DNA from: Terrisporobacter glycolicus ATCC 14880 = DSM 1288
GTDB taxonomy: Bacteria > Bacillota > Clostridia > Peptostreptococcales > Peptostreptococcaceae
Reading direction: 5' to 3'
Assembly: GCF_036812735.1 (NCBI RefSeq)
Contig: NZ_CP117523.1
Coordinates: 2,790,001 to 2,854,000, forward strand
DNA: 64,000 nucleotides
Numbering within the stretch: position 1 is the stretch's first letter; each line of letters begins with the position of its first letter. The notes beneath the pieces were generated by a model. It saw only the letters and a list, made by a program, of their open reading frames with translations. It was not told the origin of the DNA and did no database searches. The translations under genes and the position numbers were made by a program. Shown one piece after another: positions 24,795 to 34,348 of this stretch.

Positions 24795-25580
24795 TTAATA
24801 ATTACTTCTTACTTTTTTAAGTTCTGGTATTAACTTATCATTAAGAATTTTTATGTGAGTCCCCTTCATTCCTAAAGATCTAGACTCAATTACCCCTGCA
24901 CTTTCAAATTTTCTAAGAGCATTTACAATTACTGATCTTGTTATTCCTACTCTATCTGCTATTCTACTTGCAACAAGTAAACCTTCATTACCTTCTAACT
25001 CTTTGAAGATATGTTCTACTGCTTCTAATTCTGAGTAAGACAATGTGCCTATAGCCATTTGAACTATTGCAGTTTTTCTCATTTCTTCTTCCATTTCTTC
25101 ACTTAGGCCCCTTAGAATTTCCATACCTATTACTGTAGCACTATACTCAGATATGACTAAGTCATCATCTGTAAATATATCATTATATCTTGATACTACT
25201 AGTGTACCAAGTCTTTGTCCACTTCCTAGTATAGGAATGATTGTATGATATTTTTCTAATCTTCCTTGTTCATCTGGAAATACATCTAATACTTTCTCTC
25301 CTGTTAGGTTTTCCAGTGTTTCATCAATTTTTAAAACTCTATCTGTATAAGCTTTAGGGAAAATTTGTAACTTAGTTTCTTCATCTTCTATAACAGAACT
25401 ATCTTGAATATCCGTTAAATGAAGACCTATAACTTTTCCTTTTGCACTTATCACATATATATTAGCATCTAATACTTCCCCTAATGTTTCTGCTAATATA
25501 TCAAATGATACACTACTACCTCCGCTTGTTTGAAGAGTTTTGTTGATTCTTCTTGTCTTTTTTAATACTTCACTTGCCAT
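24795..25580 (-). CDS. codY: GTP- and branched-chain amino acid-responsive regulator CodY
   Basis: CodY represses nutrient-acquisition, sporulation and virulence genes when GTP and branched-chain amino acids are abundant. 261 residues. An N-terminal GAF domain (RRINKTLQTSGG, then VLDANIYVISAKGKVIG) binds the amino acids. The C-terminal winged helix reads SRIADRVGITRSVIVNALRK then SRSLGMKGTHIKILND. It lies between topA and rarA on the minus strand. Confidence 0.98.
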   Translation of the reverse strand: MASEVLKKTRRINKTLQTSGGSSVSFDILAETLGEVLDANIYVISAKGKVIGLHLTDIQDSSVIEDEETKLQIFPKAYTDRVLKIDETLENLTGEKVLDVFPDEQGRLEKYHTIIPILGSGQRLGTLVVSRYNDIFTDDDLVISEYSATVIGMEILRGLSEEMEEEMRKTAIVQMAIGTLSYSELEAVEHIFKELEGNEGLLVASRIADRVGITRSVIVNALRKFESAGVIESRSLGMKGTHIKILNDKLIPELKKVRSNY

Positions 25581-25722
25581 TTAATCATCTCCTTAACGAA
25601 GTTTAAAGAATTTAATATTCTATAGTCGTTTACTTATTTTACCTATTTCATTCTAACACAAAAATGTACACTAAACAATAAATTGTTTGTATTTTTGCCA
25701 ATATTCTGTCATCTCGATAATT

Positions 25723-27798
25723 TTATTCCAAAATTCTTCCTTCAGCTTTACACTCTTTATTAGAACATATCTCTTTTGTTTCACTTTTTGTTTGTTTTTC
25801 TATCATGTAAGAACCACATTCTTTACAAATTTCTCCTGTGGGTTTGTACCAGCTTATAAAATCACATTCTGGGTAACTTGAGCATCCATAAAAAGCTTTA
25901 CCTTTTTTAGATTTCCTAAGAATAATGTCTCCTTCTTTACACTTAGGACATTTTACTCCTACTTTATTAACCAATGGTTTTGTATTTTTACAATCTGGAT
26001 AGTTTTTACATGCCATAAATTTACCAAATCTACCATATTTAATAACCATATTTGAACCACATAGTTCACATATTTCATCAGTTTCTTCATCCATATTAAT
26101 TTTTTCTATTTTTTCGTTAGCTTCTTCTATAGCTTCCTTTAAAGGCTCATAGAACTCACCAACAACACTTTTCCATCTTATGTCGCCTTCTTCTATTTCG
26201 TCTAGTTTACTCTCCATCTGAACGGTAAAGTCAACATCGATGAATTTTTGGAAGTTTATATTTAAAATATCAGTTACTATCATTCCTAACTCTGTTGGAT
26301 GTAAACTAGTTCCTTGTTTTTCAACATAACCTCTATTTAGTATAGTTGTTATTGTAGGAGCGTAAGTACTTGGTCTACCTATACCAAGTTCTTCTAAAGT
26401 TTTAACTAAACTAGCCTCAGTGAATCTTGCCGGTGGCTGAGTAAAGTGTTGAGAAGGCATAAATTGATTAACTTCTAGCTCATCATTTTCTTTTATTGGA
26501 GGTAAAATTTTATCTTCTCTTTCTGTAAAATTATAAATCTTAGTGTATCCATCAAATTTCATTACTGAACCTGTTGCTCTAAATAATGCATTGCCTATTT
26601 TGCAATCTACATTTAGTACATCGAATACAGAGTCTTCCATCTGGCTAGCTACAAATCTTCTCCAAATCAAATTATAAAGCTTAAATTGATCTTTACTTAA
26701 TGAACCTTTCACACTATTTGGTGTTCTAAGCACTGAAGTTGGCCTAATAGCTTCATGGGCATCTTGTACTTTTTTCTTTTCTTTAGTTTCTTTTTTATCA
26801 ATATTAACTTTATAGTAGTTTTCTCCTAATTCTTCTAAGATATATGATTTTGACTTTTCCTTAGCCTCTTCGGATATTCTCTTTGAATCTGTTCTTATGT
26901 ATGATATAAGACCTACTGTTCCTTCTCCTTCAATATCCACACCTTCATATAACTCTTGAGCTATTATCATTGTCTTCTTAGTTGTAAAAGATAACTTATT
27001 AGCTGCATCTTGTTGAAGCACACTAGTTGTAAATGGCTTTGGAGCAGACTTTCTTCTTGTTTTAGATTCAATTTTTTCTACTATTAATTTTCCATTTTTT
27101 ATATCATCTAAAATTTTATTTACTTCTTCTTCATTATTTAAATCCATTTTTTCATTATTAAATGATACAAATTTAAATAATACAATTTCTCCATCTTGAG
27201 TTTTTCCTTCAATTTCTAAATTCCAATATTCTTTAGGTACAAATTCATTGATTTCTCTTTCTTTTTCACATATTAATTTTGTTGTTACTGACTGTACCCT
27301 ACCTGCACTAAGTCCTTTTCTTACTTTTGCCCAAAGGATTGGACTTATTTGATATCCTAAAAGTCTATCTAATACCCTTCTCGCTTGTTGAGCATCTACA
27401 AGTTTTAAATCAATATTCCTAGGACTTTTTATAGCTTTTTTGATAGCATCTTTTGTTATCTCATTAAATTCTATTCTACATTTATCATTTTCGTCAATGC
27501 CAAGTATATATGATAAATGCCAAGAGATTGCCTCTCCTTCTCTATCGGGGTCTGTTGCCAGATATACTTTCTTAGATTTTTTAGCTTCTTTTTTTAATTC
27601 TTTAATTAAATCACCTTTACCTCTGATATTAATATATCTTGGTTCAAAATCATTATCTATATCAACACCTAAAGTACTTTTAGGTAAATCTCTAACATGA
27701 CCAACTGAAGCCTTTACAGTATAATGGCTTTTTCCTAAGAATTTTTCTATTGTTTTAGCTTTTGCAGGCGATTCCACAATTACCAATGTTTTCGCCAT
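25723..27798 (-). CDS. topA: DNA topoisomerase I (type IA)
   Basis: Relaxes negative supercoils by a 5'-phosphotyrosine intermediate. 691 residues. The toprim domain is at the N terminus (VIVESPAKAKTIEKFLG, then DPDREGEAI). The catalytic Tyr300 lies in GLISYIRTDSKRIS. Three C4 zinc ribbons occur at the C terminus (CELCG...CKNYPDC, CPKCK...CSSYPEC, CKECG...CSNKEC). It is followed on the minus strand by codY and preceded by dprA, a conserved order in this group. Confidence 0.98.
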   Translation of the reverse strand: MAKTLVIVESPAKAKTIEKFLGKSHYTVKASVGHVRDLPKSTLGVDIDNDFEPRYINIRGKGDLIKELKKEAKKSKKVYLATDPDREGEAISWHLSYILGIDENDKCRIEFNEITKDAIKKAIKSPRNIDLKLVDAQQARRVLDRLLGYQISPILWAKVRKGLSAGRVQSVTTKLICEKEREINEFVPKEYWNLEIEGKTQDGEIVLFKFVSFNNEKMDLNNEEEVNKILDDIKNGKLIVEKIESKTRRKSAPKPFTTSVLQQDAANKLSFTTKKTMIIAQELYEGVDIEGEGTVGLISYIRTDSKRISEEAKEKSKSYILEELGENYYKVNIDKKETKEKKKVQDAHEAIRPTSVLRTPNSVKGSLSKDQFKLYNLIWRRFVASQMEDSVFDVLNVDCKIGNALFRATGSVMKFDGYTKIYNFTEREDKILPPIKENDELEVNQFMPSQHFTQPPARFTEASLVKTLEELGIGRPSTYAPTITTILNRGYVEKQGTSLHPTELGMIVTDILNINFQKFIDVDFTVQMESKLDEIEEGDIRWKSVVGEFYEPLKEAIEEANEKIEKINMDEETDEICELCGSNMVIKYGRFGKFMACKNYPDCKNTKPLVNKVGVKCPKCKEGDIILRKSKKGKAFYGCSSYPECDFISWYKPTGEICKECGSYMIEKQTKSETKEICSNKECKAEGRILE

Positions 27799-27824
27799 CT
27801 TTACACCCCCACCCTTAAATTATT

Positions 27825-28922
27825 TTAGTTTATGCTAAACATTTTATTATTCATTTCAACAACTAAGTCTCTTAGTAATAATTCATTTATTATAGTATTC
27901 ACATTTTTTATATCAATACCAGTAGTATCACAAATTTCATTAATTTGCAACATACCTTGCCTTTTTATAACCTCAATTATCTTCAATGCTTCATTACTTA
28001 AATCCTTAATATCATATTCTATACTATTTTTATTATTATTAAAACCACTATTATTATATTCATTTAAAATATCATCAATATTTTCTATTAGTTTTGCACC
28101 CTCTTTAATTATTTTATGACAACCTTTGCTTAAATCTGAATCTATATAACCAGGGACTGCAAATATATTTTTGCCTTGATCTAATCCTAAGTCGGCAGTA
28201 ATTAAAGCGCCACTTTTTTCTCCTGCCTCTACAACAATAATACCATCACTTATTCCACTAATAATTCTATTCCTACATGGAAAGTTACCTCTAGTTGTAA
28301 TATGACCCACATTATACTCAGATAAAATTAATCCTCCATCTTCTAAAATTTCATTAGCAAGAGCTTCATTAGTAGATGGTCTAATATTATCTAAAGAGGA
28401 GGCTAATACTGCTATAGTCTTTCCTTCTCCCTTTATACATCCGCTATGACAACAAGAATCTATTCCTAATGCAAGTCCACTTATTATATTAATCCCTACC
28501 TGAGATAATTCATAACTAATACGATGTGCACAATTTATTCCATAGGGAGTAGGCTTTCTAGAACCAACCATTGCTATATTTAAATTATTATTTATTATGG
28601 ACAGATCTCCTTTATAAAATAATAATAACGGGGGACTATAAATATTTCTAAGTTTTTCTGGATATTCTTCATCTTCTATACAAATATACTGAATAGAGTT
28701 TTTATATAGTTTTTCCTTAATTTCATCTAAATTGAAACGACTAATATATTTTACTAGATTTTCTTTAATATTTAAACTTATATTTTTCAAATTATATATA
28801 TCTTTTTCACTAAGGCTTATAATTTCCTCTACACTTCCAACTTCTTCAATTATTTTACCAAGGGTTATAGTACTTAATCCCTTTATGGATTCTATACATA
28901 AATATATATCTCTTTTATTCAT
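27825..28922 (-). CDS. dprA: DNA-processing protein DprA/Smf
   Basis: DprA loads RecA on incoming single-stranded DNA during transformation. The protein is 365 residues. An N-terminal SAM-like region is followed by the Rossmann-like core with VGSRKPTPYGINCAHRI, ISGLALGIDSCCHSGC and AVPGYIDSDLSKGCHKII. A C-terminal winged helix is present. It starts 3 bp after yifB ends. yifB-dprA-topA is a common order, so one operon is likely. Confidence 0.96.
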   Translation of the reverse strand: MNKRDIYLCIESIKGLSTITLGKIIEEVGSVEEIISLSEKDIYNLKNISLNIKENLVKYISRFNLDEIKEKLYKNSIQYICIEDEEYPEKLRNIYSPPLLLFYKGDLSIINNNLNIAMVGSRKPTPYGINCAHRISYELSQVGINIISGLALGIDSCCHSGCIKGEGKTIAVLASSLDNIRPSTNEALANEILEDGGLILSEYNVGHITTRGNFPCRNRIISGISDGIIVVEAGEKSGALITADLGLDQGKNIFAVPGYIDSDLSKGCHKIIKEGAKLIENIDDILNEYNNSGFNNNKNSIEYDIKDLSNEALKIIEVIKRQGMLQINEICDTTGIDIKNVNTIINELLLRDLVVEMNNKMFSIN

Positions 28923-28925
28923 AAT

Positions 28926-30464
28926 TCACTCCACTCTAGATTTAAAATATGTATAATAAGCTTTTCTAAATGAGTAGGACTCTAATACATGGTTTGAGTT
29001 TATATCTTCTTCTCCTTCTAAATCTGCTATTGTTCTTGCAATCTTTATTAATTTTGTATAGCTCCTATTACTTAACTCATGCTTATTATAAATCTCATCT
29101 AAAATATTTTTTGTTTTATTATCTAATTTACAATATTTATCTATCATAGATGTAGACATCTCATTATTTGTACTTATTGATTCATCTTTAAATCTTTGTC
29201 TTTGTATTTCTCTTGCTTTTTCAACTCTAACACTTATTTTTGAAGAAGTTTCTTCGTAAGATTGTTCATTAAGTTTTTTAAAAGGTATCTGGGTCATTTC
29301 TACAAATATATCAAATCTATCTAAAAGTGGTCCTGACAATTTATTTCTATATCGAATAATATCAAAACTTTGGCAACGACATTCTGTTTTTGATAAATAT
29401 AAACCACATGGGCAAGGATTCATCGCTCCAATAACTAGCATGTTGCAAGGATATTTTACATTATGTCTTACTCTAGAAATATTCACATATTTATCTTCCA
29501 TGGGTTGCCTTAAACATTCTAGTATTTTTCTATCAAACTCTGCTATTTCATCTAAAAACAATACTCCTCTATGAGATAAAGTAATCTCTCCTGGTTTTGA
29601 GTTAAAACCGCCTCCTACTAAAGATTGCTTGGTTGTGCTATGATGAGGAGATCTGAAAGGTCGCTCTTTAATTATTCCATATTCTTCATCAATTAATCCT
29701 GCAATACTATAAATCTTGCTTATTTCAATCATTTCTTCTTTATCTAGTTTAGGCAATATAGTCCTAATACGTTTTGCTATCATTGTTTTACCTGATCCAG
29801 GAGGACCTACCATCATAAGATTATGATTTCCTGCAGCACATATTTCAGCAGCTCTTTTTACAAAGTAATTACCCTTCACATCTTTAAAATCTTCTGTATA
29901 ACTAAATTTTACATTGTCTACTTCTAAATCTTTATATCTTAAAGGTTTAATTTTATTTTCATTAAAATAATCAATACATTCTCTTAATGTTTTTACAGGT
30001 ATAATTTCTATTCCATCAATAAGGTTACTTTCTCTCAAATTGTCATATGGTATAAAAATTCTTTTAAAATTTTCTTTTTTAGCTCCAATTACTAAAGATA
30101 GTATTCCATTTACTTTTCTCAAGTGCCCATCTAAAGATAACTCTCCCACAAAAACACACTCATTTAAACAAAAATCATCTTTATTTAAATATTTTCTTAA
30201 TATACCAATTGAAATAGGTAAATCTAAATATGAACCTTCTTTTTTAATATCTGCTGGTGATAAATTAACTACTATTCTTGAATTTGGGAAATCATAACCA
30301 CTATTAATTATTGCAGACTTTACTCTTTCTCTTGCTTCCCTTACTTCCGTACCAGGTAATCCCACCACATTAAATGATGGAATTCCTCTACTTATATCTG
30401 TCTCAACCTTTACTAAAAAGCTGTCTATTCCTATCAAATTATTAGAATTTATTATACTTAACAT
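28926..30464 (-). CDS. comM: YifB/ComM family Mg-chelatase-like AAA+ ATPase
   Basis: A 512-residue ComM/YifB protein; ComM is a hexameric helicase promoting branch migration in transformation. It has an N-terminal Lon-like domain, then Walker A in MVGPPGSGKTMIAKR, Walker B in GVLFLDEIAEF, and a C-terminal Mg_chelatase_C region (RSYTKLIKIARTIADLEG). The zinc-binding cysteines CPCGLYLSKTECRC are present. It lies in a yraN-yifB-dprA gene string. Confidence 0.95.
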   Translation of the reverse strand: MLSIINSNNLIGIDSFLVKVETDISRGIPSFNVVGLPGTEVREARERVKSAIINSGYDFPNSRIVVNLSPADIKKEGSYLDLPISIGILRKYLNKDDFCLNECVFVGELSLDGHLRKVNGILSLVIGAKKENFKRIFIPYDNLRESNLIDGIEIIPVKTLRECIDYFNENKIKPLRYKDLEVDNVKFSYTEDFKDVKGNYFVKRAAEICAAGNHNLMMVGPPGSGKTMIAKRIRTILPKLDKEEMIEISKIYSIAGLIDEEYGIIKERPFRSPHHSTTKQSLVGGGFNSKPGEITLSHRGVLFLDEIAEFDRKILECLRQPMEDKYVNISRVRHNVKYPCNMLVIGAMNPCPCGLYLSKTECRCQSFDIIRYRNKLSGPLLDRFDIFVEMTQIPFKKLNEQSYEETSSKISVRVEKAREIQRQRFKDESISTNNEMSTSMIDKYCKLDNKTKNILDEIYNKHELSNRSYTKLIKIARTIADLEGEEDINSNHVLESYSFRKAYYTYFKSRVE

Positions 30465-30476
30465 ATTTCCCCTTTC

Positions 30477-30821
30477 TTAAAAAGCATTCACAATATGATT
30501 TATTTTCTTTTCATTAAAATAAATTTCAATTACATCAAACCTAATAGATAGATTTTCTAAAGAATTGTCTAAAATATAATATTTTGCCACGTTAGTTATT
30601 TTTCTTTTTTTCTTATAATTCACTGACTCTGATGGATATCCATAATTTATATTACTTCTACTTTTTACTTCAACAAAAACTAATTCTCCATTTAATTTTG
30701 CAATTATATCAACTTCACCAATTTTCGTTCTGTAATTTTTTTCTATTACTTTCCCGCCTTTTGAAATAATGTATTTTAATGCAATTTCTTCACCTAGTTT
30801 ACCTTTTTCAATATTATTCAT
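30477..30821 (-). CDS. yraN: YraN family endonuclease-like protein (UPF0102)
   Basis: A 114-residue protein with a PD-(D/E)XK-like fold: GEEIALKYIISKGGKVIEKNYRT, then GEVDIIAKLNGELVFVEVKSR in two parts (GEVDIIA, FVEVKSR). Its substrate is unknown. It is the first gene of the yraN-yifB-dprA-topA group, transcribed leftward away from the CapA-like gene. Confidence 0.93.
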   Translation of the reverse strand: MNNIEKGKLGEEIALKYIISKGGKVIEKNYRTKIGEVDIIAKLNGELVFVEVKSRSNINYGYPSESVNYKKKRKITNVAKYYILDNSLENLSIRFDVIEIYFNEKKINHIVNAF

Positions 30822-30892
30822 ATTTTCACCTTATTATTTTTATTATGTGATTATTGTCAAGGTAATTATCATATATACAACTTTTTTTATAA

Positions 30893-30921
30893 TTGATAAA
30901 TTATTCCAATAAATATATGAT
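30893..30921 (+). promoter_or_regulatory. Predicted SigA-type promoter of first CapA-like gene
   Basis: TTGATA (30893-30898) and TATGAT (30916-30921) are separated by exactly 17 bp, about 48 bp upstream of the start at 30969. Confidence 0.65.
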
Positions 30922-30968
30922 TATTAAGAAGGGATTGGTGAAATTAATTATTAAAAGGGGGATAATTA

Positions 30969-32237
30969 ATGTCTAGAAGAAAATCTAGAAAGAAAAGAAA
31001 AAATAATAACAAATTATTTTGTATTATAATAATTGTTATTTGTATTATGGGAGTTTTTTTCATCTATAAGGGCATAAATAATGATACAAAAGAAAGCAAG
31101 AAAGATAATACTATTCCTATATTTAACGAAAACGTTGAGACTTACGAGGCTTCCATATTAGCTGTTGGAGATGTTATGGTTCATACTCCTCAGCTTCAGG
31201 CACAGTATGATTATTCCAATGGTACTTATAACTTTGATAACAACTTTAAATACGTCAAAAAATATATCGAAGATGCTGATTATAGCTTGGCTAATTTGGA
31301 GACAACCTTAGCTGGTAATAATGTATATCAATATAGTTCCTACCCCACATTTAACTCACCCGACGAGTTAGCTGATGCACTAAAAAATGCTGGTTTTGAT
31401 TTATTGTCAACAATAAACAATCATAGTTTTGATAAAAGAGATTTAGGAGTTAATAGAACTTTATCAACATTAAAAGAAAAAGGATTTGATACGGTTGGCA
31501 CAAGAGAAAATTCTTCTGACAATGACTATATAATAAAAGATATAAATAATATTAAAGTAGGTATCACATCCTATTCCTATGGAGAAGTAAAAAATAATAA
31601 TAAATATTTAAATGGGATTAAAATATCGGAAGAATGTGAAGATAAAATGAATATTTTTGATTCCTCAAATGTAAATAAAGCATTTAAAACTATTTCTTCT
31701 ACAACAGACAAAATGAAAGATTCAGATTTACAGATAGTTATTTTACATTGGGGTATAGAATATGCAAGAAAGGAAACAAGCTTTCAAAAACAGTTGGCTC
31801 AAAAGCTTTGTGATGATGGTGTTGATATTATAATAGGTTCTCATCCTCATGTAGTTGAACCTGTAGAAACAATTACATCAACAAATGGGAAAAACGAAAC
31901 ACTTGTAATTTACTCCTTAGGAAATTATATTTCTAATCAAAGAAGAGAAACTGTGGGCTCATACAGTGAAGATGGATTGATGGTTAATATTGATATAAGT
32001 AAAAAAATCAATGAAGAAGAAGCTAAAGTAAAAAAGGTCACTTGTATACCTACTTGGGTAAATAAGTATAATAATGGTTATAAAAATGTATATGAAATTA
32101 TTCCAATAGAAGATGAACGTGATTTAAACTCAATTACTTCTTTAAATAAATATAATGTAAAACAATCATATAATAATACAGCATCTTTAATAGATGATTC
32201 TGATATAGTTACGGTAGTAGACAGTCCTTTTAAGTAA
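30969..32237 (+). CDS. CapA-like PGA_cap domain protein, membrane-anchored (paralogue 1)
   Basis: A 422-residue extracellular protein with a basic N terminus, one membrane anchor (about residues 17-35) and a CapA-type metallophosphoesterase-like domain. The domain shows SILAVGDVMVHTP, NLETTLAG, FDLLSTINNHSFD, LHWGIEY and IGSHPHVVEP. CapA proteins act in poly-gamma-glutamate export or capsule assembly, but CapB, CapC and CapD partners are absent here, so its job is uncertain. An AAAGGGGG site precedes the ATG. A very similar gene lies at 33045-34304. Confidence 0.92.
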   Translation: MSRRKSRKKRKNNNKLFCIIIIVICIMGVFFIYKGINNDTKESKKDNTIPIFNENVETYEASILAVGDVMVHTPQLQAQYDYSNGTYNFDNNFKYVKKYIEDADYSLANLETTLAGNNVYQYSSYPTFNSPDELADALKNAGFDLLSTINNHSFDKRDLGVNRTLSTLKEKGFDTVGTRENSSDNDYIIKDINNIKVGITSYSYGEVKNNNKYLNGIKISEECEDKMNIFDSSNVNKAFKTISSTTDKMKDSDLQIVILHWGIEYARKETSFQKQLAQKLCDDGVDIIIGSHPHVVEPVETITSTNGKNETLVIYSLGNYISNQRRETVGSYSEDGLMVNIDISKKINEEEAKVKKVTCIPTWVNKYNNGYKNVYEIIPIEDERDLNSITSLNKYNVKQSYNNTASLIDDSDIVTVVDSPFK

Positions 32238-32276
32238 ACTATCTGCTTATAAGTAAACTATCTGCTTATAAGTAAA
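32232..32276. repeat. 19-bp tandem direct repeat (2.4 copies) at CapA stop codon
   Basis: AAGTAAACTATCTGCTTAT occurs at 32232-32250 and 32251-32269, followed by a 7-bp third start (32270-32276). The first copy contains the TAA stop of the CapA-like gene, so each copy brings an extra stop in a shifted position. Directly followed by a terminator. Confidence 0.85.
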
Positions 32277-32305
32277 TCCAAGTCTTATTTTTAAGACTTG
32301 GATTT
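32274..32305. terminator. Bidirectional intrinsic terminator
   Basis: A 13-bp perfect stem (32274-32286 with 32293-32305), 6-nt loop, with T runs on both sides, between convergent genes. Confidence 0.88.
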
Positions 32306-32308
32306 ATT

Positions 32309-32839
32309 TTAATTCAATTTAAATCCACTTTCTGGTGTTATATTCATATTTATAATTCTCTTAATATTATTCTTATCTAAGTTAACTTTTTCTTGCATGC
32401 TTGCGTTTAGCGGATATTTTTTATTTTCGTATTTAAGTAAAGAGTAAAATCCTTTGTAAATCCCTCCACCTTCTACTTTTACCATTATATCTTTATATCC
32501 ATTAGTTTTATTTTTGCTTATTATTATAGGCATATTAACTACTGTGCTTCTTGAAATTAAATCATATTTATTATTGAATATCATTAATGTTCCTCCCCCT
32601 GTACCACTATAGTTGTCTCCCCATAGAAATACTATTATTTCATCTTTCTTATCATCATTTAAATCCTCATGAAAATATATGTATCTGTCGTTGTTATCAT
32701 CTGTAATATTATCATTGTTCATTATAATTTTTTCTAATTTTTCATTTGGTTTATTATTATTAACTTCTTTATATTCACTATTAAAACCTACCATTAAAAT
32801 ACTACTTATTATCATTAAAGTTAAAGTAAATTTTTTCAT
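32309..32839 (-). CDS. Secreted protein with FG-GAP-like Asp-rich segment, unknown
   Basis: A 176-residue exported protein. A signal peptide (residues 1-20) has no lipobox cysteine. The mature part has a short acidic linker, then HEDLNDDKKDEIIVFLWG, which resembles the calcium-binding loop of FG-GAP/VCBS repeats, and a GTGGGTLMIF strand. The family is not recognised. It lies between two CapA paralogues on the opposite strand. Confidence 0.75.
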   Translation of the reverse strand: MKKFTLTLMIISSILMVGFNSEYKEVNNNKPNEKLEKIIMNNDNITDDNNDRYIYFHEDLNDDKKDEIIVFLWGDNYSGTGGGTLMIFNNKYDLISRSTVVNMPIIISKNKTNGYKDIMVKVEGGGIYKGFYSLLKYENKKYPLNASMQEKVNLDKNNIKRIINMNITPESGFKLN

Positions 32840-32970
32840 AATGTCTCCTTTTAAATATATAAAAAAAGAAACTAATTATAGTTTCTCCTTTTATTTTTAT
32901 ATATTATTGTATTTTGTTTAATTTAATTATTTCCAAAAAAACTCTTAAATATACAAAATAAAACTTTTCA

Positions 32971-32999
32971 TTGAAAATGTACTAACATATAGATAATAT
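32971..32999 (+). promoter_or_regulatory. Predicted SigA-type promoter of second CapA-like gene
   Basis: TTGAAA (32971-32976) and TAATAT (32994-32999) are separated by 17 bp, about 45 bp upstream of the start at 33045. Confidence 0.55.
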
Positions 33000-33044
33000 A
33001 AAGTTATATGAATATTTTATATTTTTAAGAAAGGGGGGCAAAAA

Positions 33045-34304
33045 ATGTATAACTATAATAATCGTAATACTAAGAAATTTTTTATTTGTTTTTGCTTAAG
33101 TATATTAATTATGGGTACTTTTTCCTTTGTTACTATTAACAAAACATCCATTTTCTCTAAAAATAAATCACAAGAAGCATCCATATTTACACCTAAAAAA
33201 GAAAACGTTAATAAAGCCTATTTATTAGCTGTAGGTGATACTATGGTATATAACGCTCAATTAACTGCACAGTACGATGTATCCAATGCAAAATATAACT
33301 TCAATAATAACTTTGAGCATATAAAAAAATATGTTGAAGAAGCTGATTATTCCATGGTTAATTTAGAAACAACATTAACTGGCAATAAAGTTTATAGATA
33401 TAGCTCGTCTCCAAAATTTAATTCACCAGATGAGCTTGCTGATGGTTTAAAATATGCTGGTTTTGATTTAATTTCAACAGCAAACAATCATGCTCATGAT
33501 AAGGGGTATTTAAGTATTAAAAATACTCTTGCTACTTTAAAAGATAAAAAACTCGATGTAGTTGGAACTAGAAAAAACAGTGACGAAAGATTTATAGTAA
33601 AAAAAATCAATGGTATTAATGTAGGAGTTACTTCTTATTCTTACGGAAGAATTATTGATGATAACAAATATTTAAATGATGTTAAAATATCTGATGAATA
33701 CAAAAATAGTGTTAATATTTTTGATTCTACAAGTGTAGATAAAGCATTTAACAATATAAACTACACTCTTAAAAAGATGAATGATACTGATTTACAAGTA
33801 GTGTATTTACACTGGGGAGATAAATATTCTCTTAAAGAGAATACTTTCCAAAAAGAGCTTGCTCAAAAACTTTGTGATGCTGGTGTAGATGTTGTAATAG
33901 GTTCTCACCCTCATGTTGTACAACCTGTAACAACTATAAAGTCTAGTGATAATAAACATGAAACTGTAGTTGCTTACTCTCTTGGAAACTTCTTATCTAA
34001 CCAAAGCAGAGATCAGTTTAATCAATATACAGAAGATGGCTTAATGATAAATATAAATATTAGTAAAAATAATGATGAAAAAGCAAAGGTTGATAAAGTT
34101 ACTTGTATACCTACTTGGCTAAGTAAATATTACAATAATAAAACTGCTAAGTATGTTTATGAAATAGTACCTATTGCAAATAAATCAGATTTAGATAAAA
34201 TAGCTAATTTGCCAGAAAATAAAGTAAAAAAATCTTATGAAAATACTGCTAAACAAGTCAAAACATCAGATTTAATAAATATAGTTGAAAATCCTTTTAA
34301 ATAA
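33045..34304 (+). CDS. CapA-like PGA_cap domain protein, membrane-anchored (paralogue 2)
   Basis: A 419-residue paralogue of the gene at 30969. It has a short cytoplasmic start, one membrane anchor (about residues 11-28) and the CapA domain with YLLAVGDTMVYNAQ, NLETTLTGNK, STANNHAHDKG, YLHWGDKY and IGSHPHVVQP. Here the metal-site segment is NNHAHD, whereas paralogue 1 has NNHSFD, so the two may differ in activity. AAGGGGGG precedes the ATG. No capsule operon is attached. Confidence 0.92.
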   Translation: MYNYNNRNTKKFFICFCLSILIMGTFSFVTINKTSIFSKNKSQEASIFTPKKENVNKAYLLAVGDTMVYNAQLTAQYDVSNAKYNFNNNFEHIKKYVEEADYSMVNLETTLTGNKVYRYSSSPKFNSPDELADGLKYAGFDLISTANNHAHDKGYLSIKNTLATLKDKKLDVVGTRKNSDERFIVKKINGINVGVTSYSYGRIIDDNKYLNDVKISDEYKNSVNIFDSTSVDKAFNNINYTLKKMNDTDLQVVYLHWGDKYSLKENTFQKELAQKLCDAGVDVVIGSHPHVVQPVTTIKSSDNKHETVVAYSLGNFLSNQSRDQFNQYTEDGLMININISKNNDEKAKVDKVTCIPTWLSKYYNNKTAKYVYEIVPIANKSDLDKIANLPENKVKKSYENTAKQVKTSDLINIVENPFK

Positions 34305-34338
34305 AAAAATAGATAGCTATTACTAGCTATCTATTTTT
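34305..34338. terminator. Bidirectional intrinsic terminator
   Basis: A perfect 15-bp stem (34305-34319 with 34324-34338), 4-nt loop, A and T runs on each side, between convergent CapA-like and VanZ genes. Confidence 0.9.
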
Positions 34339-34348
34339 AATGTTCTAT

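Noticed and set aside
30969-34304. Capsule (poly-gamma-glutamate) operon
   Set aside because: CapA-like genes are present but no CapB, CapC or CapD homologues were seen.
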